Shown: piece after piece, positions 42,901 through 51,317 of the stretch | Layout: the number at the start of each line of letters is the position of its first letter | Position numbering within the stretch: position 1 is the stretch's first letter | Origin: Thermus altitudinis | GTDB taxonomy: Bacteria; Deinococcota; Deinococci; Deinococcales; Thermaceae | DNA length: 64,000 bases | Reading direction: 5' to 3' | Assembly: GCF_022760835.1 (NCBI RefSeq) | Contig: NZ_JAKTNQ010000001.1 | Coordinates: forward strand, 566-64,565 | Made by a program: the position numbers and the translations under genes | The notes under the pieces: generated by a model | Database searches by the model: none | Told to the model about the DNA's origin: nothing | The model's input: only the letters and a program-made list of their open reading frames with translations

Positions 42901-43890
42901 ATGCGGCGTTTACTAGCCCTGCTTTTGCTGTTGGGTTTGGCCGTGGCCCAGGGCCTCGAGGCCCTCTGGAAGCCGGTGGAGGTGCCGGGAGGGGTCTGCT
43001 CGGATGGGTCCCACTATCGGTTTTACGTGAGCCCGGGGGACCCCAAAAAGGTGGTCATTGATTTCCAGGGAGGCGGGGCCTGCTGGGACGCCGCCACCTG
43101 CGGCCCCCGAAGCCCGACCTACCGCAAGCGGGTGGATATTCAGGAGCTTCTCCTGGCCCAAGGTATCTATAACCGCATCAGCGTGGCCAACCCCTTCCAC
43201 GGCTGGACCCACGTCTTTGTGCCCTACTGCACCGGGGATCTCCATGTGGGCCGGGCTACGGTGGACTACGGGGGCTTTAGGGTGCACCACCAGGGGGCCA
43301 GGAACGCCCTGGCGGCCTTGGAGTACGTGTTCCGCAACCACACGGACCCGGAAAGGGTCTTCGTGACCGGTTGCTCCGCCGGAGCCTATGGGGCAGTCTT
43401 CTTTGCGGACAAGGTGCTTTCCACCTACAAAAACGCCCAGGTGGCGGTCTGCGGGGATGCTGGGGTAGGGGTGCGCACCCCGGGCTTCCCGGGCTTCAGC
43501 GTCTGGAACCCGCGCCTGCCCGAGCTTTCGGGCCTTTCCCAGAACCCGGAGGTGGCGGAGATCTACCTGGCCCTGGCGAAGGCCTTCCCCAAGGCCCGCA
43601 TCGCCCAGTACACCACCCTTTTGGACGGCACCCAGATCTTCTTCTATGGCCTCATGAAAGGGGAGAGGAGCCCTTCCGAGGCCACGGCCCGGGAGTGGGC
43701 CGAAGGGGCCATGAAGGCCGTCCTGGCCCCGGCCCAGGCGGAAAACTACACCTTCTTTTTAGCCCCGGGGAGCCAGCACTGCATCCTGCCGAGGCCCGAG
43801 CTGTACACCTTGAAGGTGGGGGAGGTTTCCTTCCTGGATTGGCTTAGGGCCTTGGCGGAGGGTAAGGGGGCTCCTAGGGTGCGCCCTTAA
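42901..43890 (+). CDS. Secreted PAE/Notum-type carboxylesterase
   Basis: A 329-residue protein: signal peptide (MRRLLALLLLLGLAVAQG), oxyanion region KKVVIDFQGGGACWD (family: LQGGGWC), nucleophile serine in VTGCSAGAYGAVFFAD, and a C-terminal histidine candidate in PGSQHCILP. This is the pectin acetylesterase/Notum alpha/beta-hydrolase family, which deacetylates plant pectin or cleaves lipid esters in eukaryotes. Its substrate in Thermus is unknown. Six or more cysteines (GVCSDG, ACWD, TCGP, YCTGD, CSAG, VCGD) suggest disulfides, fitting export. It has its own strong promoter. It overlaps the convergent HExxH gene by 17 bp. Confidence 0.85.
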   Translation: MRRLLALLLLLGLAVAQGLEALWKPVEVPGGVCSDGSHYRFYVSPGDPKKVVIDFQGGGACWDAATCGPRSPTYRKRVDIQELLLAQGIYNRISVANPFHGWTHVFVPYCTGDLHVGRATVDYGGFRVHHQGARNALAALEYVFRNHTDPERVFVTGCSAGAYGAVFFADKVLSTYKNAQVAVCGDAGVGVRTPGFPGFSVWNPRLPELSGLSQNPEVAEIYLALAKAFPKARIAQYTTLLDGTQIFFYGLMKGERSPSEATAREWAEGAMKAVLAPAQAENYTFFLAPGSQHCILPRPELYTLKVGEVSFLDWLRALAEGKGAPRVRP

Positions 43891-44620
43891 GGCCGAAGGC
43901 GGCGAACCAGGCCTTGAGCTCTGGGTCAAGCGCCAAAAGGAGCCCGTGCCCCTTTTTCCGGTCCAGGGGGGCGGCCTCCAGGCAGGCCTTCAACAGGCTG
44001 TCCCCCTTCGTTTCCAAAAGCTCCTGGGCCTTGAGGGTGAACTGGGCCTGGAACCATAGGGCGCTTTTTAGGTCTCCCCGCCTCCTCTCGTAGGCGGAGA
44101 GGCTTCGCCTTTCCGGCTCGAGGCGGCTCAGGTAGCGGCAGAAGGCCAAGAGGGATGCCGCAAGGTCGGGCCTGGCGCGGGCTAGGCCCAGGAGGAAAAG
44201 GTAGTTGGCCAAGAACTCGTCCAACCACCTTGCCCCCGTCCTCAGGCGCCAGGCCGCCTGAAGGGCGTGGGCGTACTCGTGGCCCAGGTTCAGATCCAAG
44301 AAGGCGGGGATCTCCATGGGAGGGGGCCCCAGGGGAAGCAGGGTTTCGCGGAAGCGGTGGAGGAGCCTTTCGGGGTAGGTGAGGGGGGCAAAGAGGGACA
44401 GCCTGCCCCCTTCGCTGCGCTGAAAGGCCAGGCCGTAAGGGTAGGGGACCAGGGTCTGCCAGTCCCTCTCGGAAAGGACGTAGAGGGTCACGGGGGGCAC
44501 CGGGGCGTAGGGGGTATAGGCCTCCCGTAGCTCCAGAAGGTAGTCCCGGAGGCTTTCGGCCCTCAGCACCCCTCCCTCGGAGGCGAAGACGGGGATATGG
44601 GGATGGGGCAGGGCCTTCAT
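43874..44620 (-). CDS. Putative HExxH zinc peptidase-like protein
   Basis: About 248 residues. The only clear motif is LDLNLGHEYAHALQAAWRL, an HExxH-type zinc-binding helix, with a possible third ligand in RWLDEFLANYLFLLGLA (Glu about 24 residues on). No signal peptide is visible, so it is probably cytoplasmic. I do not recognise the family. Start: ATG 44620 has AAGGGGATGGGG before it; a GTG at 44665 opens a longer frame. It follows recG by about 50 nt and may be cotranscribed. Confidence 0.6.
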   Translation of the reverse strand: MKALPHPHIPVFASEGGVLRAESLRDYLLELREAYTPYAPVPPVTLYVLSERDWQTLVPYPYGLAFQRSEGGRLSLFAPLTYPERLLHRFRETLLPLGPPPMEIPAFLDLNLGHEYAHALQAAWRLRTGARWLDEFLANYLFLLGLARARPDLAASLLAFCRYLSRLEPERRSLSAYERRRGDLKSALWFQAQFTLKAQELLETKGDSLLKACLEAAPLDRKKGHGLLLALDPELKAWFAAFGLKGAP

Positions 44621-44670
44621 CCCCATCCCCTTCACCCCCTTGCCCGGATTTCCCCAGGCCCCCACATCCC

Positions 44671-46998
44671 CTAGATGACCTCCCGGAAGCCCAGGCGCTC
44701 TGCTTGGGCCCGGAGCTCCTCCTTAAGGGCCTGGTGCTGGGGCCAGGAGAGGTCGGGGTCCATTTCCAGGATGCGCTTGGCCAGGGCCCGGGCCTTTTCA
44801 ATAACCTCCGTGTCCTCGGCCAGATCCCCCAGCTTCAGTTCCGGGTACCCCGACTGCCGGGTGCCCCTGAGCTCCCCTGGTCCCCTTAGCTTCAGGTCCA
44901 TCTCCGCGATGTAGAAGCCGTCGTTGGACTCCTCGAGGACCTTTAGGCGCCTTAGGGTTTTCTGGCTGGCTTCCCCGGCGATCAGGATGGCATAGCCTTC
45001 CAGCCCCCCCCGCCCCACCCGGCCCCTTAGCTGGTGGAGCTGGGCCAGGCCGAAGCGCTCGGCGTTTTCCACGATGATGAGGCTCGCCTTGGGGATGTCT
45101 ACCCCCACCTCCACCACGGTGGTGGATACCAAAAGGTCAAAGGCGCCCTGGCGGAAGGCCTCCATGACGCTATCCTTTTCCCGGGCGGGCATCTTTCCGT
45201 GAAGGAGGGCCATGCGCACCCCAGGGAGAAGGCCTTGCAGCTCCTGGTAGAGGGCGGTGGCCGCCTTCAGGTCCAGTTCCTCCGACTCCTCAATGGCCGG
45301 GGCCACCACGAAGACCTGGTGCCCCTTCCTCACCTCCTCCCGGGCGAAGGCGTAGGCCTGCAGGCGCAGCCGGTGGGGGAGGACCTTGGTCCTCACGGGC
45401 TTTCGCCCGGGGGGCATCTCGTCCAGGAGGCTGACCTCGAGGTCCCCATAGAGGGTTAGGGCTAGGGAACGGGGGATGGGGGTGGCGGACATCACCAGGA
45501 CATCGGGAGGAACCCGGGCCATCTTGAGGAGGGCCCGCCGCTGCAAGACGCCAAAGCGGTGCTCCTCGTCCACCACCGCAAGCCCCAGGTCCTTAAACCC
45601 CACCCCCTCCTGGATGAGGGCATGGGTGCCCACCGCCACCTGGGCTTCCCCGGAAAGAAGCCTCTGGATGGCCCCTTCCTTCTCCTTGGGGGTCATGGAC
45701 CCCAAAAGGAGCTCCACCCGCACCCCCAGGGGGAAAAGGTACTGGGTCAGGTTCCCGTAGTGCTGCTTGGCCAGGATCTCCGTGGGGGCCATGAGGGCCC
45801 CTTGGGCCCCGTTCATGGCCGCCAGAAAGAGGGCATAGGCGGCCACCACCGTCTTACCCGAGCCCACATCCCCCTGGAGGAGGCGGGCCATCTGCCGGGG
45901 GCTTTGCATGTCCTGGGCGATCTCCCCCATGACCCGCTCCTGGGCCCGGGTGAGGGGAAAGGGCAGGGCTTTCTTGAAGGTTTCCGTCCAAGCCTCCTCC
46001 ACCCGGAAGCTCCGGCCTAGGACCAGGCCCCCGGCGTCCAGAAGGGCCTTGAGCTCCAAGAGGAGGTACTCGTCAAACTTGAGGCGAAGGAGGGCCTTTT
46101 TCAAGGCCTCCTCATCCTCGGGGAAGTGGATCTGGCGCAGGGCCTCGGCGTACGGGAGAAGACGGTGCTCCTCCCGGTAGGCTTCCAGGGGGTCGGGGAG
46201 GGGGAGGGCCATCTCCAGGGCCCGGTGGACGGTGCGGCGCAGGAACGCCTGCCCGATCCCCTCCTTGGCGGGGTAGATGGGCACGATCCTCCCCGTGGAG
46301 AGGGACTCGGTGCCCTCGTTCTCAAAGTGCTCCACGTAAAGCTGCACCCCGTGGCGCCGCTGCACCCGGCCCGTGACGATCAGGGTATCCCCCTCCTGGA
46401 TCTGGGAGAGAACCCAGGTTTGGTTGAACCAGACCAAGGTTAAGCGAAAGCCCCAAGCATCCTGGGCCCGCACCTGCACCAGCTGCATCCCCTTCTTGGG
46501 GGTTTTCACCAGCTCCTTGGCCAGGACCCTCACGGCGAGGGTGGCCTTCTGCCCGTCCTCCAGGAAGCGCACCCCGGGAAGGGCTCGCCGGTCCTCATAG
46601 CGGCGGGGGTAGTAGTGGAGGATATCCCGCACCGTGTGCAAGGAGAGCTCGGCCAGCCTCTTGCGGCTTTGGGGCGGGACCAGGAGGTGGGCGGGGTCCT
46701 GGGGGGTGAGGCGGGGGGGCTGGGGCCGGGCGGGGGGTTCCCCCCTGCTTGCGGCCAGCGGTTCTTGGCCATTCTCCAGGAAGCGGATGGCCTCCTCCAG
46801 GACCGCCTTGCGCTCCTCCGGGGTTTTCCCACCGTACCCCAGGAAAAGCCTTTGCAGGTGGGGAAAGGGCTTGGCCAGGTTCTGGATGAGGGATTCCAAG
46901 CCCCCCACCACCACCTGGTCCCGGGCCCCGTCCTTTAGCTCCCTAAGGAGGGGCCTGAGGAGCCTTTGGCGAAGTTCCCCTTCCCTCACGTTCTCCAT
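44671..46998 (-). CDS. recG: ATP-dependent DNA helicase RecG
   Basis: A 775-residue RecG. An N-terminal extension of about 100 residues precedes the wedge domain (YYPRRYEDRR; GDTLIVTGRVQRR). The helicase motifs are intact: LLQGDVGSGKTVVAA, MAPTEILAKQH, VVDEEHRFGVLQR, LVMSATPIPRSLA, VSTTVVEVGVDIP and QLHQLRGRVGRG, ending with RLGFREVI. It remodels stalled forks and branched DNA. ATG 46998 is divergent from the M16 gene, only 15 bp away. Confidence 0.97.
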   Translation of the reverse strand: MENVREGELRQRLLRPLLRELKDGARDQVVVGGLESLIQNLAKPFPHLQRLFLGYGGKTPEERKAVLEEAIRFLENGQEPLAASRGEPPARPQPPRLTPQDPAHLLVPPQSRKRLAELSLHTVRDILHYYPRRYEDRRALPGVRFLEDGQKATLAVRVLAKELVKTPKKGMQLVQVRAQDAWGFRLTLVWFNQTWVLSQIQEGDTLIVTGRVQRRHGVQLYVEHFENEGTESLSTGRIVPIYPAKEGIGQAFLRRTVHRALEMALPLPDPLEAYREEHRLLPYAEALRQIHFPEDEEALKKALLRLKFDEYLLLELKALLDAGGLVLGRSFRVEEAWTETFKKALPFPLTRAQERVMGEIAQDMQSPRQMARLLQGDVGSGKTVVAAYALFLAAMNGAQGALMAPTEILAKQHYGNLTQYLFPLGVRVELLLGSMTPKEKEGAIQRLLSGEAQVAVGTHALIQEGVGFKDLGLAVVDEEHRFGVLQRRALLKMARVPPDVLVMSATPIPRSLALTLYGDLEVSLLDEMPPGRKPVRTKVLPHRLRLQAYAFAREEVRKGHQVFVVAPAIEESEELDLKAATALYQELQGLLPGVRMALLHGKMPAREKDSVMEAFRQGAFDLLVSTTVVEVGVDIPKASLIIVENAERFGLAQLHQLRGRVGRGGLEGYAILIAGEASQKTLRRLKVLEESNDGFYIAEMDLKLRGPGELRGTRQSGYPELKLGDLAEDTEVIEKARALAKRILEMDPDLSWPQHQALKEELRAQAERLGFREVI

Positions 46999-47000
46999 GA

Positions 47001-47006
47001 TACCCT
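47001..47006 (+). promoter_or_regulatory. -10 box TACCCT of the M16 operon (leaderless)
   Basis: TACCCT is followed by 7 nt and GTG 47014, inside the 15-bp gap between recG and the M16 gene, so any -35 lies in the recG coding sequence. Confidence 0.4.
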
Positions 47007-47013
47007 TAGGCCT

Positions 47014-48228
47014 GTGAGCCGTGTGGAGCGACTACCGAATGGGCTTCTTCTGGCCCTCGAGGAGCGGGACTACCCCGGGGTGGCCTTCGGGCTTCTGGTG
47101 CCTGCCGGGGCGGTGAACGAGCCCGAGGGGCTTCTGGGGGCCAGCACCCTTCTGGAGGGGTGGCTTTGGAAGGGGGCTGGGGAACTGGACGCTTGGGGGC
47201 TGGCCCAGGCCCTGGACGCCCTGGGCGTTAGGCGGCAAAGCGGGGCGGGGCTGGAGTACACCCTCTTCTCCGCCGCCTTCTTGCCGGAAGCCTTGGAGGA
47301 GGTCTTCCGGCTCTATGCCCTCCTCCTCCTTAGGCCCAAGCTTCCCGAGGAGGGCTTTGAGGCGGTGAGAAGCGTGGCCCTGCAGGCCCTTCTTTCCCAG
47401 GAGGACCAGCCGGCCCGGAAGCTCTTCTCCGAGCTGCGAAAAAGGGTCTTCCTCTCCCCCCATGGCAGGGATCCCCTGGGGGAGGAGGAGAGCCTGAAGA
47501 GGGCCACACCTAAGGCGGTGCGGGAGGACTTTGCCAGGCGCTACACCCCGAAAGGGGCCATCTTGGCGGTGGCGGGAGGGGTTTCCTGGGAAAGGCTTCT
47601 CAGGGCCCTGGAGCCCCTTATGGCCTGGGAGGGGGAGGAGGCCTTTTACCCAAAGCCCAGGCTTTCCGAGCCCCAGCGCTTCCTCCTCAAGCGCGCCACG
47701 GCCCAGGTGCAGATCGGCCTGGCCTACCCGGATGTGGGCCCGGAGGACCCCCGGTTCTATGCGGCCCGGCTGGCCCTGGAGGTGCTCTCGGGGGGCATGA
47801 GCAGCCGCCTCTTCACCGAGGTACGGGAGAAAAGGGGCCTGGTCTATGCGGTGAGCGCCTTCCCCGCCGGGGTCAAGGGCCAGGGCCTCCTCATGGCCTA
47901 TGGGGGTACCACCAAGGAGCGGGCCAGGGAGACGTTGGAGGTCATGCTGGCGGAGGTGGAGCGCCTGGCGGAAGGGGTCACGGAGGAGGAGCTTTCCCGG
48001 GCCAAGGTGGGGCTCAAGACCGCCTTGGTGATGGCGGATGAGTCCATCCGAAGCCGGGCCGCCTCCATGGTGCGGGACCTCTTCATGCTGGGGCGGGTCC
48101 GGCCCCTTTCCGAGATCGAGGAGGCCATAGAAGGTACGGGCCTTGCGGCGGTGAACGCCTTCTTGCGGGAACACCCCTACCGCAACCCCTGGGTGGGGCT
48201 TTTGGGCGAGGTGGACGATGTTTCGTGA
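47014..48228 (+). CDS. M16-family peptidase-like subunit without the zinc motif
   Basis: A 404-residue M16 protein. Where active members have HxxEH it has GASTLLEGWL, so it cannot bind zinc. It does keep the C-terminal Arg/Tyr pair (MSSRLFTEVREKRGLVYAVSAF) that the partner lacks. This matches heterodimeric M16B peptidases in which one chain carries the zinc and the other the R/Y pair. GTG 47014 is chosen from its -10 box. The next gene overlaps by 11 bp. Confidence 0.9.
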   Translation: MSRVERLPNGLLLALEERDYPGVAFGLLVPAGAVNEPEGLLGASTLLEGWLWKGAGELDAWGLAQALDALGVRRQSGAGLEYTLFSAAFLPEALEEVFRLYALLLLRPKLPEEGFEAVRSVALQALLSQEDQPARKLFSELRKRVFLSPHGRDPLGEEESLKRATPKAVREDFARRYTPKGAILAVAGGVSWERLLRALEPLMAWEGEEAFYPKPRLSEPQRFLLKRATAQVQIGLAYPDVGPEDPRFYAARLALEVLSGGMSSRLFTEVREKRGLVYAVSAFPAGVKGQGLLMAYGGTTKERARETLEVMLAEVERLAEGVTEEELSRAKVGLKTALVMADESIRSRAASMVRDLFMLGRVRPLSEIEEAIEGTGLAAVNAFLREHPYRNPWVGLLGEVDDVS

Positions 48229-49438
48229 GGCGGAACTGAAAAATGGCCTGAGGGTCATTGCTGAGGTGCTTCCGGAGGCGCGGAGCGTGGCCTTGGGCTA
48301 CTTTGTCCGGACGGGGGCCCGGGACGAGGCCCCCGAGGAGAGCGGGGTGAGCCATTTCCTGGAGCATATGGTCTTCAAGGGTCCGGAAGGGATGAGCGCC
48401 TGGGAGGTGAACCTGGCCTTTGACCGCCTGGGAGCCCAGTACAACGCCTTCACCTCCGAGGAGGCCACGGTCTACTACGGGGCGGTTTTGCCGGAGTTCG
48501 CCTTCCCCCTGCTGGAGCTTTTCTCCCGGCTCATGCGCCCTGCCTTGCGCCCGGAGGACTTTGCCACCGAAAAAAAGGTCATCCTGGAGGAGATCGCCCG
48601 CTACCAGGACCGCCCGGGCTTCATGGCCTACGATTGGGCCCGGGCCCGCTTCTTCCAGGGACACCCCCTGGGGAATAGCGTCCTGGGCACGGTGGAGAGC
48701 ATCACCGCGCTCACGCGGGAGGCCATGGCCGCCTACCACGGGAGGCGTTACCTGCCGGGGAACATGGTGCTGGCCGCCACGGGAAAGGTGGACTTTGAGG
48801 CCCTGGTGGCCGAGGCGGAACGGCTCACGGAGGATTGGCCTCTAGGAGAGGCGGGAAGGACCTATCCACCCTTAAGCCCTGCCCAGGGGGTAGAGGAGCA
48901 CCCCTACGAGAAGGCCCGGGCCCTCTACCTGGTGGGCCTTTTCCCCGGGGTGGGCTACCAGGAAGAGGAGCGTTTTGCCGCCCAGGTGTTGGCCCACCTC
49001 CTAGGTGAGGAGGGCTCGGGGCGGCTCCACTTCGCCCTGGTGGATACGGGCCTCGCCGAGGCGGCCTCCTTTGGCCACGAGGAGGCGGATAGGGCCGGTT
49101 TCTTCCACGCCTACGTCCAGGCGGACCCGGCCAACAAGGAAGCGGTGTTGGCCGTCCTTAAGGAGGAGCTTGACCGGATCACCCTCGAGGGCGTGGGGGA
49201 GGAGGAGGTGGAAAAGGCCAAAACCCCCTTGGCCACAGGCCTGGTCTTCGCCGGGGAAACCCCCATGGGGAGGCTTTTCCACCTGGGGATGGAGTACCTG
49301 TACACGGGCCGGTACCTCTCCCTGGCCCAGGTGAAGGAAAGGGTGCTCCAGGTGGGGGCTAACGAGGTAAACGCCCTTCTGGAGAAGGGCCTTTTGCCAA
49401 GGGGCCTCTACTACCTGGTGTTACCCCATGGAGCCTAA
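48218..49438 (+). CDS. M16-family zinc peptidase, catalytic subunit
   Basis: A 406-residue M16B peptidase. The inverted zinc motif is HFLEH in [14 protein letters not shown], with the third ligand Glu in [15 protein letters not shown]. Its C-terminal half has [20 protein letters not shown], without the Arg/Tyr pair that its upstream neighbour supplies. It probably degrades short peptides as a heterodimer with the preceding gene product. ATG 48218 lies inside the upstream gene. Overlap of 11 bp with the EamA gene downstream. Confidence 0.93.
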   Translation: MFREAELKNGLRVIAEVLPEARSVALGYFVRTGARDEAPEESGVSHFLEHMVFKGPEGMSAWEVNLAFDRLGAQYNAFTSEEATVYYGAVLPEFAFPLLELFSRLMRPALRPEDFATEKKVILEEIARYQDRPGFMAYDWARARFFQGHPLGNSVLGTVESITALTREAMAAYHGRRYLPGNMVLAATGKVDFEALVAEAERLTEDWPLGEAGRTYPPLSPAQGVEEHPYEKARALYLVGLFPGVGYQEEERFAAQVLAHLLGEEGSGRLHFALVDTGLAEAASFGHEEADRAGFFHAYVQADPANKEAVLAVLKEELDRITLEGVGEEEVEKAKTPLATGLVFAGETPMGRLFHLGMEYLYTGRYLSLAQVKERVLQVGANEVNALLEKGLLPRGLYYLVLPHGA

Positions 49439-50288
49439 GGCCCTAGGGGCGGCCCTCCTCACCATCCTCTTCTGGGCCAGCGCCTTTGCCGGCATCCGGG
49501 CGGGGCTCCAGGGCCTAAGCCCTGGGCACCTGGTCCTCCTGCGTTTTCTGGTGGCCAGCGCCCTGCTTCTCCTTTACGCCCGCCTGCACGGTCTTCGCCC
49601 ACCCAGGAAGGAGGACCTTCCCCGCCTTTTTCTCCTGGGGTTTTTGGGCATCACCGTTTACCACACCGCCTTGGTCTACGGGGAGCTCACGGTGAGCGCA
49701 GGGGCCGCGAGCCTGCTCATCGCTACCGGGCCGGTGTTTACCGCCCTCCTCTCCTTCTTCTTCCTGGGGGAGCGGCTTAGGCCCGTAGGGGTGCTGGGGT
49801 TTGCCCTGGCCTTTCTGGGCTCCTTGTTGATCGCCTTCGGGGAGGGAGGCGGGGTGTCCTTGAGCCCGGGGGCTTTCTTGATCCTGCTTTCCGCCCTTTC
49901 CACCTCCTTGTACTTCGTTTGGCAAAAGCCCCTTTTTGCCCGTTACGGCAGCCGGGAGATGACGGTTTACACCATGGTTTTGGGCACGCTTCCCCTTCTC
50001 GTCTTTCTGCCTGGCCTGGGGGAAGCCCTGCTCCGGGCGCCCCGCCCGGCCCTTTACAGCGCCCTGTACCTGGGCGTGTTCCCCGGGGCCCTGGCCTACC
50101 TCACCTGGACCTATGCCCTTTCCCGCACCCCGGCCTCCCGCCTTTCCAGTTTTCTTTACCTGTCGCCGGTCCTGGCCATCCTGATCGCCTACGGGTGGCT
50201 GGGTGAGATCCCTTCCCCCTTTTCCCTCCTGGGCGGGGCCTTGGCGCTGGTGGGCGTCCTTTTGGTGAACCTCAGGGGCGTAAAATAG
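49428..50288 (+). CDS. EamA/DMT-superfamily transporter
   Basis: A 286-residue inner-membrane protein with two EamA repeats and about ten membrane segments. Repeat 1 begins [18 protein letters not shown] and repeat 2 [20 protein letters not shown]; the repeat ends [20 protein letters not shown] and [20 protein letters not shown] are diagnostic. Substrate unknown; relatives export amino acids or metabolites. ATG 49428 lies in the M16 gene, so it is part of that operon. Confidence 0.92.
   Translation: MEPKALGAALLTILFWASAFAGIRAGLQGLSPGHLVLLRFLVASALLLLYARLHGLRPPRKEDLPRLFLLGFLGITVYHTALVYGELTVSAGAASLLIATGPVFTALLSFFFLGERLRPVGVLGFALAFLGSLLIAFGEGGGVSLSPGAFLILLSALSTSLYFVWQKPLFARYGSREMTVYTMVLGTLPLLVFLPGLGEALLRAPRPALYSALYLGVFPGALAYLTWTYALSRTPASRLSSFLYLSPVLAILIAYGWLGEIPSPFSLLGGALALVGVLLVNLRGVK
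50281..50286 (+). promoter_or_regulatory. -10 box TAAAAT of the hydroxyacyl-CoA dehydrogenase gene
   Basis: TAAAAT overlaps the EamA stop codon and lies 18 nt before ATG 50305, with GAGAGGTG as ribosome site. The -35 is unclear. Confidence 0.4.
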
Positions 50289-50304
50289 CCCGAGAGGTGC
50301 CGGT

Positions 50305-51177
50305 ATGGAGGTAAAGCGGATTGGCGTGGTGGGCGCAGGACAGATGGGCAGCGGCATCGCCCAGGTGGCGGCCCAGGCGGGGTTTGAGGTGGTGCTGGTG
50401 GACGTGGCGGAGGGCTTCCTGGAAAGGGGCCTGAAGGCCATCCAGCGGTCCCTAAGCAAGTTTCTGGAGAAGGGGCGGATCGCTCCCCAGGACCTGGAGG
50501 CCACCTTGGGGCGGATCCGCACCACCGTGGTCCTGGGGGACCTGGCGGAGGCCGACCTGGTGGTGGAGGCCATCGTGGAGGACGAAGGGGAAAAGCGCCG
50601 CCTCTTTGAGCGCCTGGGAAGCCTGGTGAAGCCCGAGGCCATTCTGGCCAGCAACACCTCCTCCATCCCCATCACCGCCCTAGCCCGCTACTCGGGAAGG
50701 CCCGAGCGCTTTATCGGCATGCACTTCTTCAACCCCGTGCCCCTCATGCAGTTGGTGGAGGTGATCCGGGGGGAGCTTACCGCGGAGGAAACGCGGGATG
50801 TGGTGATGGCGGTGGCCAAAAGGATGGGGAAGACCCCCCTCGAGGTCCAAGACTACCCCGGCTTCGTCTCCAACCGCCTCCTGATGCCCATGATCAACGA
50901 GGCCATTGAGGCCCTAAGGGAAGGGGTGGCCAGCAAGGAGGCCATAGATGGGGTCATGCGCCTGGGGATGAACCACCCCATGGGGCCTTTGGAGCTGGCC
51001 GACCTCATCGGCCTGGACACCTGCTTGGCCATCATGGAGGTTCTGCACCGGGGCTTTGGCGACGATAAGTACCGGCCCTCCCCCCTGCTTCGGCGCATGG
51101 TGCAGGCGGGGCTTTTGGGCCGGAAAACGGGAAGGGGGTTTTACACCTACGACGAGCAGGGGAACAGGGTGGGCTGA
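50305..51177 (+). CDS. 3-hydroxyacyl-CoA (3-hydroxybutyryl-CoA) dehydrogenase
   Basis: A 290-residue enzyme of the short type (no hydratase domain). NAD-binding [17 protein letters not shown]; the catalytic His in [20 protein letters not shown] with Glu; Asn in [23 protein letters not shown] near the C-terminus. It oxidises L-3-hydroxyacyl-CoA in fatty-acid or phenylacetate breakdown, or reduces acetoacetyl-CoA. A thiolase gene lies at 15088, too far to share an operon. Confidence 0.95.
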   Translation: MEVKRIGVVGAGQMGSGIAQVAAQAGFEVVLVDVAEGFLERGLKAIQRSLSKFLEKGRIAPQDLEATLGRIRTTVVLGDLAEADLVVEAIVEDEGEKRRLFERLGSLVKPEAILASNTSSIPITALARYSGRPERFIGMHFFNPVPLMQLVEVIRGELTAEETRDVVMAVAKRMGKTPLEVQDYPGFVSNRLLMPMINEAIEALREGVASKEAIDGVMRLGMNHPMGPLELADLIGLDTCLAIMEVLHRGFGDDKYRPSPLLRRMVQAGLLGRKTGRGFYTYDEQGNRVG

Positions 51178-51233
51178 GGAAGCGGATGGGTCATGGCTTC
51201 CCGGGAAAGGAACCGCCCCCAAGGGGTCTTGAT

Positions 51234-51251
51234 CCCTTTCCAGGGAAAGGG
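51234..51251 (+). terminator. Hairpin after the hydroxyacyl-CoA dehydrogenase gene
   Basis: CCCTTTCC (51234-51241) and GGAAAGGG (51244-51251) are perfectly complementary. A second copy, GGGAAAGG at 51203-51210, can pair with the same arm. No T-run follows, so termination is uncertain. The malQ promoter lies downstream. Confidence 0.35.
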
Positions 51252-51282
51252 GGCCGGTGAGGGGTAAGGCCAGCAGTACGCC

Positions 51283-51311
51283 TTGGAAAGGCTTCCTCTA
51301 GGGAATACACT
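51283..51311 (+). promoter_or_regulatory. Promoter of malQ (leaderless)
   Basis: TTGGAA (51283-51288), a 17-nt spacer, TACACT (51306-51311) and 6 nt to ATG 51318. Confidence 0.65.
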
Positions 51312-51317
51312 GGGCCC

